From Rhodospirillales bacterium 69-11 (GTDB lineage Bacteria; Pseudomonadota; Alphaproteobacteria; Acetobacterales; Acetobacteraceae), in contig MKTV01000032.1 of NCBI GenBank assembly GCA_001898425.1, positions 96,277-160,276 on the forward strand: a stretch of DNA of 64,000 nt. The letters run 5' to 3'. This document shows, piece after piece, positions 1 through 7,763 of this stretch. The position numbers and the translations under genes are program-made. Below the pieces are notes generated by a model that ran no database searches, was not told the DNA's origin, and saw only the letters and a program-made list of their open reading frames with translations. Positions within the stretch are counted from its first letter, which is position 1. Every line of letters starts with the position of its first letter.

Positions 1-832
1 GTCCTTCAAGCAGATCCTGCACGAGAAACTCGGCATCGCACCGTCCGACGTGCAGTTCATCGACGGCGACACCGACCGCGTCGCGTTCGGCATGGGGTCC
101 AACGGCTCACGCTCGATGGTCACCGGCGGCTCCGCGCTCACGCTCGCGGCGGAAAAGATCATCGCCAAGGGCAAGCAGATCGCGGCCCACCTGCTGGAAG
201 CCGCGGTGGCCGACATCACCTTTGCGGATGCCCGGTTCAGCGTCGCCGGAACCGACCGGTCGGTGACGCTGAAGCAGGTCGCGGTCGCCGCCTTCCAACC
301 CGCGCGCCTGCCGCCCGGCCTGGAAGCGGGGCTGTACGAGAACGCCACCTATACGCCGGCGCGCGATACGTTCCCGAACGGCTGCCACGTGGCCGAGGTG
401 GAGGTCGATCCGGACACCGGCGTGGTCGCCCTGCAATCCTATCTCGTGGTGGACGACGTCGGGACGGTGATCAATCCGCTGACGCTCGCGGGGCAGATCC
501 ACGGCGGCGTGGCGCAGGGGGCGGGCCAGATCCTGATGGAGCAGGTCGCCTACGAGGCCGGATCCGGCCAGTTGTTGAGCGCCAGCTTCATGGACTACGC
601 GATGCCGCGTGCCGACACGATGTGCCCCATCCGGATCCTCGGCAACCCGCACCCCACTCCCAGCAATCCGCTCGGCGTGAAGGGCGCGGGGGAAGCCGGC
701 TGCGTCGGCGCCCTGCCCGCGGTGATGATCGCCATCATGAATGCGCTCGCGCCGCTCGGGGTGACGGAGCTCGACATGCCCGCCAGCCCGGAACGCGTCT
801 GGCGGGCCATCCAGGCCGCGCGCGCAGCCTGA
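1..832 (+). CDS. Xanthine dehydrogenase/aldehyde oxidase-family molybdopterin-binding subunit, C-terminal part
   Basis: The open frame runs in from the left edge (codons from base 2) and covers about 276 residues, so roughly the last third of a normally 750-800 residue subunit. The visible part matches the C-terminal molybdenum-cofactor domain: a glycine/serine-rich cofactor loop (GMGSNGSRS) near residue 34 and the motif GVKGAGEAGCVGA near the end, whose Glu in GEAG is the family's general base. Such subunits hydroxylate purines, aldehydes or CO together with FAD and 2Fe-2S subunits, which must lie to the left. The substrate cannot be told from this fragment. The RraA-like gene follows 86 bases downstream on the same strand. 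Confidence 0.9.
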   Translation, partial: SFKQILHEKLGIAPSDVQFIDGDTDRVAFGMGSNGSRSMVTGGSALTLAAEKIIAKGKQIAAHLLEAAVADITFADARFSVAGTDRSVTLKQVAVAAFQPARLPPGLEAGLYENATYTPARDTFPNGCHVAEVEVDPDTGVVALQSYLVVDDVGTVINPLTLAGQIHGGVAQGAGQILMEQVAYEAGSGQLLSASFMDYAMPRADTMCPIRILGNPHPTPSNPLGVKGAGEAGCVGALPAVMIAIMNALAPLGVTELDMPASPERVWRAIQAARAA

Positions 833-918
833 CGGCGGTCGGACCCCGACACGTCCTCGGCCGCTCGACCATGCCTGGCGGCATCACGCCGCCGTCCACA
901 GCCAGCAGGAGACGAGGG

Positions 919-1623
919 ATGCCCGAACTGTCCGAGAAGACCCGCGAGGCGCTGCTCACCGTCCCGACGTCGAACCTGACCGGCGCGCTGCTGAAGCGCG
1001 GGCTGCGCAACATGTTCCTGCAGGACGTCTCCCCGCTGCGGGTCGACCAGCCGCGCCTGCTGGGCTTCGCCTTCACCATGCGGTTCATCCCCGCGCGCGA
1101 GGACAAGGGACGCAGCAACATCCAGCCGCGCGCGATGGAGGAGTGCCCGCCGGGCCATGTCCTGGTGATCGATAGCCGCGGCGACGCGCGTGCGGCGTCG
1201 GCGGGTGACCTGTATATCGGCCGGCTGAAGGCGCGCGGCTGCGCCGGCATCGTCACCGACGGCGGCTTCCGCGATTCCGAGGGTATCCTGAAGACCGGGC
1301 TGCCGGTCTACCAGCGACGCCCGACATCCCCGCCCAGCCCGATCGTCCATCTGCCGATCGACCTGAACCTGCCGATCGCCTGCGGCGGGGTGGGCGTGTT
1401 CCCGGGCGACGTCGTCGTGGGCGACGTGGACGGGGTGGTGGTGATCCCGGCCGAACTCGTGGACGAGGTCGCGGCGGAAGCCGCTGCCGCCACGCTCTAT
1501 GACACGTTCGCGGAGGAGGAGGTGGCGCGCGGGCGCCCGCTCACCGGCCTGTTTCCGGTCGCCGACGAGACGGCGAAACGGGACTTCGCCGCGTGGAAGA
1601 TGACGCGCGGCATCGCCGATTGA
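919..1623 (+). CDS. RraA-family protein (HMG/CHA aldolase-like)
   Basis: A 234-residue protein of the RraA / 4-hydroxy-4-methyl-2-oxoglutarate aldolase fold. The diagnostic stretch is GDLYIGRLKARGCAG followed by IVTDGGFRD (about residues 95-117), where the Arg-Asp pair closes the metal/substrate site in this family. The ATG at 919 is preceded by AGGAGA at 906-911; the frame stays open further upstream, but that part overlaps the molybdenum hydroxylase and looks non-coding. Family members are either RNase E regulators or metal-dependent pyruvate aldolases and decarboxylases. Beside a catabolic molybdoenzyme, an enzymatic role in ring or acid breakdown is more likely than RNase control, but this is inference. 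Confidence 0.85.
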   Translation: MPELSEKTREALLTVPTSNLTGALLKRGLRNMFLQDVSPLRVDQPRLLGFAFTMRFIPAREDKGRSNIQPRAMEECPPGHVLVIDSRGDARAASAGDLYIGRLKARGCAGIVTDGGFRDSEGILKTGLPVYQRRPTSPPSPIVHLPIDLNLPIACGGVGVFPGDVVVGDVDGVVVIPAELVDEVAAEAAAATLYDTFAEEEVARGRPLTGLFPVADETAKRDFAAWKMTRGIAD

Positions 1624-1680
1624 GGCCACGAGCGCGTGGACCGGTCGGAACGCCGGCCCACGGCTCAACCGCGCATCCAA

Positions 1681-1752
1681 GTGTCCGCGCCACCGCCCTG
1701 GAGGGGACGGGACGCGGACACCTGCTTTGACGGGCGGCGTGCGATCCGCCCG
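1681..1752. terminator. Two stem-loops between convergent genes
   Basis: A perfect 9-bp stem (GTGTCCGCG at 1681-1689 with CGCGGACAC at 1713-1721) is followed by a 7-bp stem (CGGGCGG at 1731-1737 with CCGCCCG at 1746-1752). They sit between the ends of the RraA-like gene (+) and the dodecin gene (-). Neither has a long T run, which is common in GC-rich genomes. A shared bidirectional terminator is inferred. Confidence 0.45.
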
Positions 1753-1761
1753 CGGGCAGCC

Positions 1762-1989
1762 TCAGACGTCGCTCGCTTCGTCGCCCTCGAGCGTGAAGCC
1801 GACCTTCATCGTCACCTGGTAGTGGCGGATCTCGCCGTCGTGGATCTCGCCCCGCATCTGCGTCACCTCGAACCACCGCAAATGCCGCATCGTGGCGGAT
1901 GCGCGCGTGATCGCGTTCTCGATCGCGTCCGCGTGGCTGATCTCCGACGATCCGGCGAGTTCGATGATACGGTAGGTATGATTGCTCAT
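1762..1989 (-). CDS. Dodecin family flavin-binding protein
   Basis: A 75-residue protein with the full dodecin pattern: an alpha helix with ADAIENAI followed by HLRWFEV and HYQVTMKVGFTLE. Trp39 in HLRWFEV corresponds to the residue that stacks against the flavin isoalloxazine ring. Dodecins form hollow 12-subunit spheres that store riboflavin or FMN in the cytoplasm. The start at 1989 is chosen because homology begins there (MSNHTYRIIEL); upstream, GGAGAG lies about 14 bases before it. The frame stays open further upstream but with no family similarity. It is a single-gene unit convergent with the RraA-like gene. Confidence 0.93.
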   Translation of the reverse strand: MSNHTYRIIELAGSSEISHADAIENAITRASATMRHLRWFEVTQMRGEIHDGEIRHYQVTMKVGFTLEGDEASDV

Positions 1990-2272
1990 GGTGTGACTGT
2001 TCTCTCCGAAGCTCCGCACCACGAACGCACGGACCTCCGAACGGATCGCCATCGGCGCGACGATGTGTTCTGCATCCAGGCCGCACCTACTCGGGAAAAT
2101 CCGCAGTCGAGCACCGTCCCGCATCGTGAGATTGGTCGAGCGGCATGGGAGGACCGGGAGCCGATCTCGTGACCGCACCCTGCTCCAGGCGCATGAAACG
2201 GCTTCCATGCGCGCAAGAGGGGCAAAAGGGAGGCTGACAAGCGCCTCGCGCAACGCTTAAGCTCCTGGCCGG

Positions 2273-3211
2273 ATGCTGCGCGCCCTCACCCGCCCTCTGC
2301 TTCTAGGCCTGCTCCTCGCCCTGGGCGCGTGCGGTCGTGAACGCGTCGCGGACTGCTCGCTCGTGAAAGTGACCGCCCTCCCGCTGCGCATGGAGAACGG
2401 CCTGCCGCTGGTCCGCGTGGTGGTGAATGGCACGCCCACCTGGTTCATCGCCGATAGCGGCGCGGCGCGCAGTGTCCTGACCGAGTCCGCCCGGACACGC
2501 CTCGGGCTGCCGGAGGATCAAGGCCATCTCACCCAGACGATCGGCGTGGGCGGCGCGACCACGGCCTGGGACGCCCGGATCGACAGCCTCGTCATCGGTG
2601 GGGTGCGCTTCCCCGTGGAACGGATGGCGGTCGGTCGCTTCACCATCGGCCACGACCCTGCCACCGCGCCTGCCGGCCTGCTCGGGGCCGACATCCTGCT
2701 CGCCTTCGATCTCGACATCGATCTCGGGAAACGGACGCTGACCCTCTATCGCGCCCGGATGTGTCCCGACGGCCAGCCCCCTTGGCAGGAAGCCGCGGTG
2801 GCAATCCCCGGTGTGGCGCGGGAGAACGACAGGCTGGTCCTGCCCGTGCTGCTCGATGGCGCGGAGGGCATGGCCCTGCTCGATACCGGCGCACAGGACA
2901 GCGTCGTCGGGTCCCGCATGGCGGAGCGCATGGGTCTCACCCCGGACGCGACCGCGCAGGATCCGATCGTGGGCCAGCATGGCGCCGGCCCGGCACCGGT
3001 GGAGGGACGCCGCCACCGCTTCGCGCGACTCGCTGTCGGGCCGACCGTCATGCACGAGCCGGAGCTCACGATCCTCCCGAGCGACGGGGCCATCGGGGAT
3101 GGCGTGCTGGGGCAGGACTTCATGAAGGGCCGCCGCCTCTGGGTGTCCTTCGCTTCCAAGCAGGTGTTCATCGCGGCGCCGCATACCGAGACGCTCGTCG
3201 CCGCGCGCTGA
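2273..3211 (+). CDS. Retropepsin-like aspartic protease family lipoprotein
   Basis: A 312-residue protein with a lipoprotein signal: a hydrophobic N-terminus ending in LALGAC, with Cys20 as the predicted lipidated residue. Two aspartyl-protease half-domains follow. The first has an IADSGA motif (Asp61) and the second LLDTGA (Asp204), each followed by a hydrophobic-hydrophobic-Gly pattern further on. The DTG/DSG pair is the catalytic signature of the family, so both active-site aspartates are present in one chain. The first site being D-S-G rather than D-T-G is still within family variation. Predicted to face the periplasm on a membrane anchor. The substrate is unknown. No operon partner is visible. 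Confidence 0.8.
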   Translation: MLRALTRPLLLGLLLALGACGRERVADCSLVKVTALPLRMENGLPLVRVVVNGTPTWFIADSGAARSVLTESARTRLGLPEDQGHLTQTIGVGGATTAWDARIDSLVIGGVRFPVERMAVGRFTIGHDPATAPAGLLGADILLAFDLDIDLGKRTLTLYRARMCPDGQPPWQEAAVAIPGVARENDRLVLPVLLDGAEGMALLDTGAQDSVVGSRMAERMGLTPDATAQDPIVGQHGAGPAPVEGRRHRFARLAVGPTVMHEPELTILPSDGAIGDGVLGQDFMKGRRLWVSFASKQVFIAAPHTETLVAAR

Positions 3212-3340
3212 TGCGGCGCCGTAGAGACGGGCGCCCGGTTGGACCGAGTCCGCTCGGCCGAAGCGGGCGGCGGAATTGGCATTTTGCCGCCGTCCTCGAG
3301 CGATACCGAAATGGTGGGGCGTTGGCGCGCCGCTCAGAAG

Positions 3341-3364
3341 CCTGGGCAGCCTTAGCTGCTCAGG
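3341..3364. terminator. Stem-loop between convergent genes
   Basis: A 10-bp stem (3341-3350 with 3355-3364, one G-U pair when read on +) closes a CTTA loop. It lies 22 bases past the stop of the BLUF gene (-) and about 130 bases past the protease gene (+). A weaker 6-bp stem (GGCGGC 3266-3271 with GCCGCC 3286-3291) lies nearer the protease end. A terminator role is inferred from position. Confidence 0.45.
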
Positions 3365-3385
3365 GCCCGTGAGTAGCTGTACCGC

Positions 3386-3814
3386 TTAGGCCGGTGAGCA
3401 GCAGTAGGAGAGCAGCGCGAGCAACGCTGTCGGATCGTCCTCCTCCCCGGAACAGACTTGCTCCGTCTGGGCCAGGGTCACGTTCCGGTCCAGGGTCGGA
3501 TCGACGAACAACGCGGTCCACCGTGCAAAGGCGCGACGTCGCACCGACTCTCGCTGGATGACGGTGACCCGTTCGTGCCGCGGATCGTGGCTGATCTCGT
3601 GAAAGACGGCATCGACGTCCTCGCGCCGGCCTTCGAGCACCTGCGCGAATCGCTCTCCGTCATACAGCAGCGCACCTGTGATCCGCCGCCGGCTATTGTT
3701 CCGGGCCGCCTGCCCGACCAGCGCCTGCAGCGCGGCGAGCGGTGCGAACGGATCGCTCACCAACCGGCCATCGCTGAAGTAGATCAGACGGAAGAGATCT
3801 TCCGAGTCGGCCAT
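3386..3814 (-). CDS. BLUF domain blue-light photoreceptor
   Basis: A 142-residue single-domain BLUF protein (blue-light sensor using FAD). The photocycle residues are all in place: Tyr12 in LIYFS, Asn near residue 40 before ITGALLY, Gln58 in FAQVLEG and Trp99 in ARWT. The chain ends about 40 residues after the BLUF core with no EAL, cyclase or HTH output domain, so it must signal through a partner protein. The ATG at 3814 gives the family N-terminus; the frame extends 59 codons further upstream without similarity. A perfect Fnr/Dnr-type palindrome lies 151-164 bases upstream of the start, a possible link between light and redox or NO control. Confidence 0.92.
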   Translation of the reverse strand: MADSEDLFRLIYFSDGRLVSDPFAPLAALQALVGQAARNNSRRRITGALLYDGERFAQVLEGRREDVDAVFHEISHDPRHERVTVIQRESVRRRAFARWTALFVDPTLDRNVTLAQTEQVCSGEEDDPTALLALLSYCCSPA

Positions 3815-3964
3815 GTCACAGGTACCAGCCTGATGGGGCGTGCGATCGAACGCGCTTGTCGAACGTCGGGACTGACGGATGCGGCGGGACGTTACCGGTC
3901 GCCGGTGGCATGCCCGACGTCCTGCCACCGCCATGTTCATTGCGGCCGGACCGGCGCGTCGGCA

Positions 3965-3978
3965 TTGATGCAGATCAA
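3965..3978. promoter_or_regulatory. Fnr/Dnr-type palindrome TTGAT-GCAG-ATCAA
   Basis: The 14 bases TTGATGCAGATCAA form a perfect match to the consensus TTGAT-N4-ATCAA bound by Fnr/Dnr/NnrR regulators. It lies in the 603-base gap 3815-4417, upstream of the BLUF gene (-) and of the small gene at 4418 (+). Which gene it controls is not decided by the sequence. Matching regulator: the Crp/Fnr protein at 55,487. Confidence 0.5.
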
Positions 3979-4180
3979 GCACCTCCCCCATTCATGCCGG
4001 GCTCCCGTTCTTGTGTCTGCCTCCCATTCGGAATGGGATCAGATCGAGTGTTGTCAAGATCGGCTCTTGTTCTTCCCTCCTGCGTTTCCTCGCCCAGAGC
4101 GGCGGGCGACGCTGATGTCGGCGAACCCGCGGGCGGCTGCGGATTCTCGGACGAGACGCCGGAAAGCGCTCCGGGTCTAA

Positions 4181-4224
4181 CCGTTATTAGGCGTTAACGG
4201 ATCGGCAGACTTGCAACAGTTGCA
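4181..4224. promoter_or_regulatory. Two adjacent palindromes in the gap before the gene at 4418
   Basis: CCGTTA (4181-4186) and TAACGG (4195-4200) form an inverted repeat with an 8-base spacer. TGCAAC-A-GTTGCA (4212-4224) is a second perfect inverted repeat 11 bases on. Both sit in the AT-richer end of the non-coding gap 3815-4417. Operators for unknown regulators are possible; I see no convincing gene in this gap. Confidence 0.3.
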
Positions 4225-4417
4225 GCTTTTCAGTGAAGCCTGCACACGCGGCCGTGATTTCGTGATTGCGCCCGCCGCCAAATATGGCGCAAACAAGGCA
4301 CGGCGATCGCACGACTCCGGTTCGGGGTGGATCGCCACTCTCACCTTTACGACGAGACCCGCGGCACGACCCGTTCGTGCAGCATTGCCGGTTCGCGCCA
4401 CTGCCAGGGAGTCAAGG

Positions 4418-4594
4418 ATGTCTCACGTCACGCCGCTTGCCGTCGAAGAACACGTCCATGGCGACACCGTGTGGGTGGCGCTGCGTGCCCGCGGGGCCGA
4501 CTGGTCCTGGCTGACCCCTGCGGAAGCGGTCCATCTCGCGCGCCAATGGCTCGCGCAATACGAACAGCCGGGGCGCGCCGTGGCCGGTGATTGA
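4418..4594 (+). CDS. Small hypothetical protein, 58 residues
   Basis: An ATG at 4418 with AAGGA directly before it and AGGGAG slightly upstream opens a 58-residue frame (starts MSHVTPLAVEEHVHGD, ends GRAVAGD). Its middle, WSWLTPAEAVHLARQWLAQY, reads like a short amphipathic helix. I recognise no family. The frame is open further upstream to 4211, but that part looks non-coding. A REP-like sequence starts 16 bases after the stop. Confidence 0.5.
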   Translation: MSHVTPLAVEEHVHGDTVWVALRARGADWSWLTPAEAVHLARQWLAQYEQPGRAVAGD

Positions 4595-4610
4595 GCCGCC
4601 TGCCCCGGCG

Positions 4611-4640
4611 GCATGCCGGCCTCGTGCCGGCCATGACACG
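4611..4640. repeat. REP-like element, partial copy A
   Basis: The palindromic core TGCCGGC-CTCGT-GCCGG followed by CCATGACACGGGG closely matches the core and tail of the fuller copy at 26,465. It lacks the 5' AGTCGTGG arm seen in the other copies. It sits between the small gene and the end of the aminotransferase gene. Confidence 0.5.
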
Positions 4641-4680
4641 GGGCGGGGCGCGCGCTGACGATCCCGCCCCAGCGTCCGCG

Positions 4681-5856
4681 TCAGGCGTTCGATTCCGTCA
4701 GATGGCGCATTGCGGCGAGCACGCCGCCCGGCTGATGCGGGATGCCCGCGGCCGCCAGCCCCATCTCCACCCCGGTCAGGGCGCCGGTGAGCTGGAGGAC
4801 GCCCAGATCTCCCATGTGGCCGATGCGGAACACGCGGTCCTCGACCCGGCCCAGCCCGTTCCCGAGGCTCATGTCGAACCGCTCGAGGATCACGGCCCGC
4901 AGCCGGTCGGCCGAGTGCCCCTCGGGCACCCGGATCGCGGTCACGCCGGGCGCGTAGGCCGCGGGGTCCTGGCATTGCAGGTCCAGCCCCCAGGCCGCGG
5001 CCGCGCGGCGGGTCGCCTCGGCATAGCGTTGGTGGCGGGCGTAGACCGCGTCCAACCCCTCCTCCGCCAACTGGTCCAGCGCCGCTTCCAGGGCCCATAG
5101 CAGGTTGATCGCTGGCGTGTACGGGAAGAAACCCGTCTCATTGGCACGCACCAGCGGTTCCCAGTCCCAGTAGCTGCGCCGAGCGCCACCCGCCCGCGAG
5201 ACGGCGAGCGCCTTGGCCGATACCGCCGTGAAGGCGAGCCCCGGCGGCGTCATCAGCCCTTTCTGCGAGCCGGCCACCGTCACGTCCACGCGCCAGGCGT
5301 CGTGGCGGTAGTCGATGCACCCCAGCGAGGAGATCGCGTCCACCATCAGCAGCGCCGGATGACCCGCTCGGTCCATCGCGTCCCGCACCGCGGCCACGTC
5401 GGACAGGCAGCTCGTGGAGGTCTCACTGTGCACGACGCACACGGCCTTGATCCGGTGTTCCCGGTCATCGTCTAGCACCTGCCCGATCACGGCCGGGTCC
5501 GCGCCGCGCCGCCAATCCGTCTCCAGCGCAACGGCGTCGAGACCGAAGCGCCGCGCCATCTCCTCCCAGAGATGGGCGAACTGGCCGGTGCGGCTGATCA
5601 GGATGCGGTCGCCCGGCTGCAGGGTGTTCGCGAAGGCGGCTTCCCAGGCCCCGGTTCCGGAGGACGGATAGATCCCGATCAGCCCCTCGGTCCCGAACAC
5701 CGGCCGCAACTTGCCGATCACCGACAGGCCCAACCGGCCGAATTCGGGACCGCGATGGTTGATCGCGTTGCGATCCATCGCGCGCAGGACGCGGTCGGGC
5801 AGGTTCGTCGGGCCCGGCGTCTGCAGGACGTGCCGGCCAGGGGTGAAGGCGCTCAT
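4681..5856 (-). CDS. Class V aminotransferase (serine-glyoxylate / alanine-glyoxylate type)
   Basis: A 391-residue PLP enzyme of fold type I. The N-terminal pattern TPGPTNLPDRVLRAM with INHRGPEF is typical of serine-glyoxylate aminotransferases. Lys199 in VAGSQKGLMTPPGL is the predicted Schiff-base lysine and Asp173 in LLMVDAISS the pyridine-N-binding Asp. The ATG at 5856 has AAGGAGA just upstream. The likely reaction is amino transfer between serine or alanine and glyoxylate or pyruvate in C1/glycolate metabolism; the exact pair cannot be read from sequence. It is transcribed alone; the neighbour at 6022 ends 165 bases upstream. Confidence 0.88.
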   Translation of the reverse strand: MSAFTPGRHVLQTPGPTNLPDRVLRAMDRNAINHRGPEFGRLGLSVIGKLRPVFGTEGLIGIYPSSGTGAWEAAFANTLQPGDRILISRTGQFAHLWEEMARRFGLDAVALETDWRRGADPAVIGQVLDDDREHRIKAVCVVHSETSTSCLSDVAAVRDAMDRAGHPALLMVDAISSLGCIDYRHDAWRVDVTVAGSQKGLMTPPGLAFTAVSAKALAVSRAGGARRSYWDWEPLVRANETGFFPYTPAINLLWALEAALDQLAEEGLDAVYARHQRYAEATRRAAAAWGLDLQCQDPAAYAPGVTAIRVPEGHSADRLRAVILERFDMSLGNGLGRVEDRVFRIGHMGDLGVLQLTGALTGVEMGLAAAGIPHQPGGVLAAMRHLTESNA

Positions 5857-6021
5857 GGACGTTTCTCCTTGCCCGCGTGTGAAGCACGCAGCGGCCGGCC
5901 GGTGCAACAACGCCGCAACATGGCGGCATTGCACCCCGATCCCATGGGCGAGAGCCCGCGCATGTCCGCAGTTGGGCCGAGATGCACGGGGCGCGCAGCG
6001 GCCCCGTGAACCTGCGGCGGG

Positions 6022-7050
6022 TCAGCCTTCCAGGCGGCGGATGAAGTCCCGCAACGCCGGCGCCCATTTGTCGGCGTCGGCCCCGGAGGCGAGATGCCCG
6101 TGCTCGCTGTCCAGCAGGACATAGGTCGCGTCGACCCCGGCCGCACGGAGCCCTTCCATCACCGTGGGCGCCAGCGACGGTGGGAACAGCGCGTCGGTGC
6201 GCGACAGCACGTAGAGCACGGGAACGCGGATCTTCGCGTAGTGCCGGGTGATGTCGTAGCGCTCCATCGCGCGGCCCAGGATGAACAGGGAGTTGGCATC
6301 GAACCCTGCGGCCCAGGCGGCGGCGATCCGCTCGAGTTCGGCCGCGCGTTCGGCCGGATCGGGGAAGCGGGGCGCCAGGCTGTCGAGCAGGCCGTAACGG
6401 GTCAGCGTGTCCACCCGGAGCCGCGTTAGGGTGGCCTTCACGTCCCCCGTCTCGTAATAGTCTCCACCATTCCACGCCGGGTCCGGCTCGAACCAGGCCC
6501 GCAACCCGGCGACGCGGTCCGATTGTGGCGGCAAGGGCGAGGTCACCACCGGCACGATTCCGTCCATGAAGTCGGGGTGACTTACCGCCCATTGGAAGGC
6601 CTGGAAGCCGCCATAGGACGGCCCGACCACCGCACGGAGATGGCGCACCCCCATCCGGTCGAGCGCGGCCCGTTGCGCTGCGACGATGTCGGCCACCGTG
6701 ATCGCCGGGAAGCGCGACCCGTAGCGCCGGCCGGTGCGCGGATCGACGGACGCCGCGTTGGTCGACCCGTAGCTGGAGCCCAGCATGTTGAAGCAGATCA
6801 CCCGGTAGCGGTCCGTGTCGATCGGCGCGCCCGGCCCGACCAGGCTGCTCCACGCGCCCTCCGACGATCCGGCGCCCGGCCGGATCATGTCCGGTCCGCT
6901 CGTGTAGCCGTGCGTGACCAGGATGACGTTACGCCCATCCGGCGCCAGCCGTCCGCGCGCGACATAGGCCAGGGTCGCTTCCGGCAGCACCTCACCGCTC
7001 TCGAGCCGCAGGTCGGGGACCGTGATCCGGCCCTGGTCGATCTCGTCCAT
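6022..7050 (-). CDS. Alpha/beta hydrolase, homoserine O-acetyltransferase (MetX)-like
   Basis: A 342-residue alpha/beta-hydrolase. Ser145 in VVGPSYGGFQA is the nucleophile elbow, followed by SRTDALFPP (Asp) and DSEHGHLA (His), a complete triad. The segment NMLGSSYGSTNA and the early THGYTSG match the MetX-like group. True homoserine transacetylases are longer and carry a conserved substrate Arg; without alignment I call only the family. Start at 7050 is supported by GGAGGA upstream and by the start of similarity (MDEIDQGRITVPDL). Divergent from sodC: their starts are 112 bases apart and may share a promoter region. Confidence 0.8.
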   Translation of the reverse strand: MDEIDQGRITVPDLRLESGEVLPEATLAYVARGRLAPDGRNVILVTHGYTSGPDMIRPGAGSSEGAWSSLVGPGAPIDTDRYRVICFNMLGSSYGSTNAASVDPRTGRRYGSRFPAITVADIVAAQRAALDRMGVRHLRAVVGPSYGGFQAFQWAVSHPDFMDGIVPVVTSPLPPQSDRVAGLRAWFEPDPAWNGGDYYETGDVKATLTRLRVDTLTRYGLLDSLAPRFPDPAERAAELERIAAAWAAGFDANSLFILGRAMERYDITRHYAKIRVPVLYVLSRTDALFPPSLAPTVMEGLRAAGVDATYVLLDSEHGHLASGADADKWAPALRDFIRRLEG

Positions 7051-7162
7051 CGCGCAGTTCCTCCGTGGCGGGCGGCCTCCCGGCCGTCGTCCGCGGGCAC
7101 GTTGCCATGCCGCCATCCGGCATGCCACTGATCGGGTCGAACCACGGCAGGGGGGAACGACG

Positions 7163-7720
7163 ATGATCACCACGATCCGCTGGACTGGCCTGGCCGCCGG
7201 ACTGCTGCTGGCAACCGCGCCGGTCCTGACCGCTGCACCGGCCCGGGCGGCCGACTCGCTGACCACCACGTTGCATCGCCTGACCGCCGACGGCACCGGG
7301 GAGGCGATCGGCACGATCACCATCACCGAGACGTCCAAGGGCGCGGTGTTCAAGACCGACCTGAAGGGCCTGCCGCCCGGCGACCACGGCATCCACGTGC
7401 ATCAGAACGGCGCCTGCGGTCCGAGCGAGTCGAACGGCACGAAGGTTCCGGGCGGCGCGGCCGGCGGACATTGGGATCCCGCCAGCACCGGCAAGCATGA
7501 GGGCCCCGCAGGCCACGGCCATCGCGGCGACCTGCCCGTGCTGAAGGTGGCCGCCGACGGCACCGCGAAGGAGAGCCTGACCGCGCCCGCGATCAAGGAT
7601 CTCTCCGCGCTGAAGGGGCATGCGATCATCGTGCATGCCGGCGGGGACAATTACAGCGACGAGCCCAAGCCGCTGGGTGGTGGCGGTGCCCGCCTCGCCT
7701 GCGGCGTGATCGGCGGCTGA
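7163..7720 (+). CDS. sodC: Superoxide dismutase [Cu-Zn], periplasmic
   Basis: A 185-residue protein with a Sec signal peptide (hydrophobic core LAAGLLLATAPVLTA, likely cut after ARA at residue 29). Metal-site motifs are complete: GIHVHQNGAC, GGHWDP, GHGHRGDLP and the C-terminal HAGGDNYSDEPKPLGGGGAR, which holds the last Cu ligand region and the conserved Arg. It dismutates superoxide in the periplasm. Start at 7163 is preceded by a G-rich AGGGGGG. The next gene starts 43 bases after the stop on the same strand, so co-transcription is possible. Confidence 0.95.
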   Translation: MITTIRWTGLAAGLLLATAPVLTAAPARAADSLTTTLHRLTADGTGEAIGTITITETSKGAVFKTDLKGLPPGDHGIHVHQNGACGPSESNGTKVPGGAAGGHWDPASTGKHEGPAGHGHRGDLPVLKVAADGTAKESLTAPAIKDLSALKGHAIIVHAGGDNYSDEPKPLGGGGARLACGVIGG

Positions 7721-7763
7721 CGCGGCCGGCGAGAGATCGACGGAAAAACGGGGGGAATACCGG

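Noticed and set aside
3856..4197. Plus-strand frame in the gap after the BLUF gene
   Set aside because: No ribosome site, no family similarity, and a composition typical of chance frames. It also contains the Fnr-type site.
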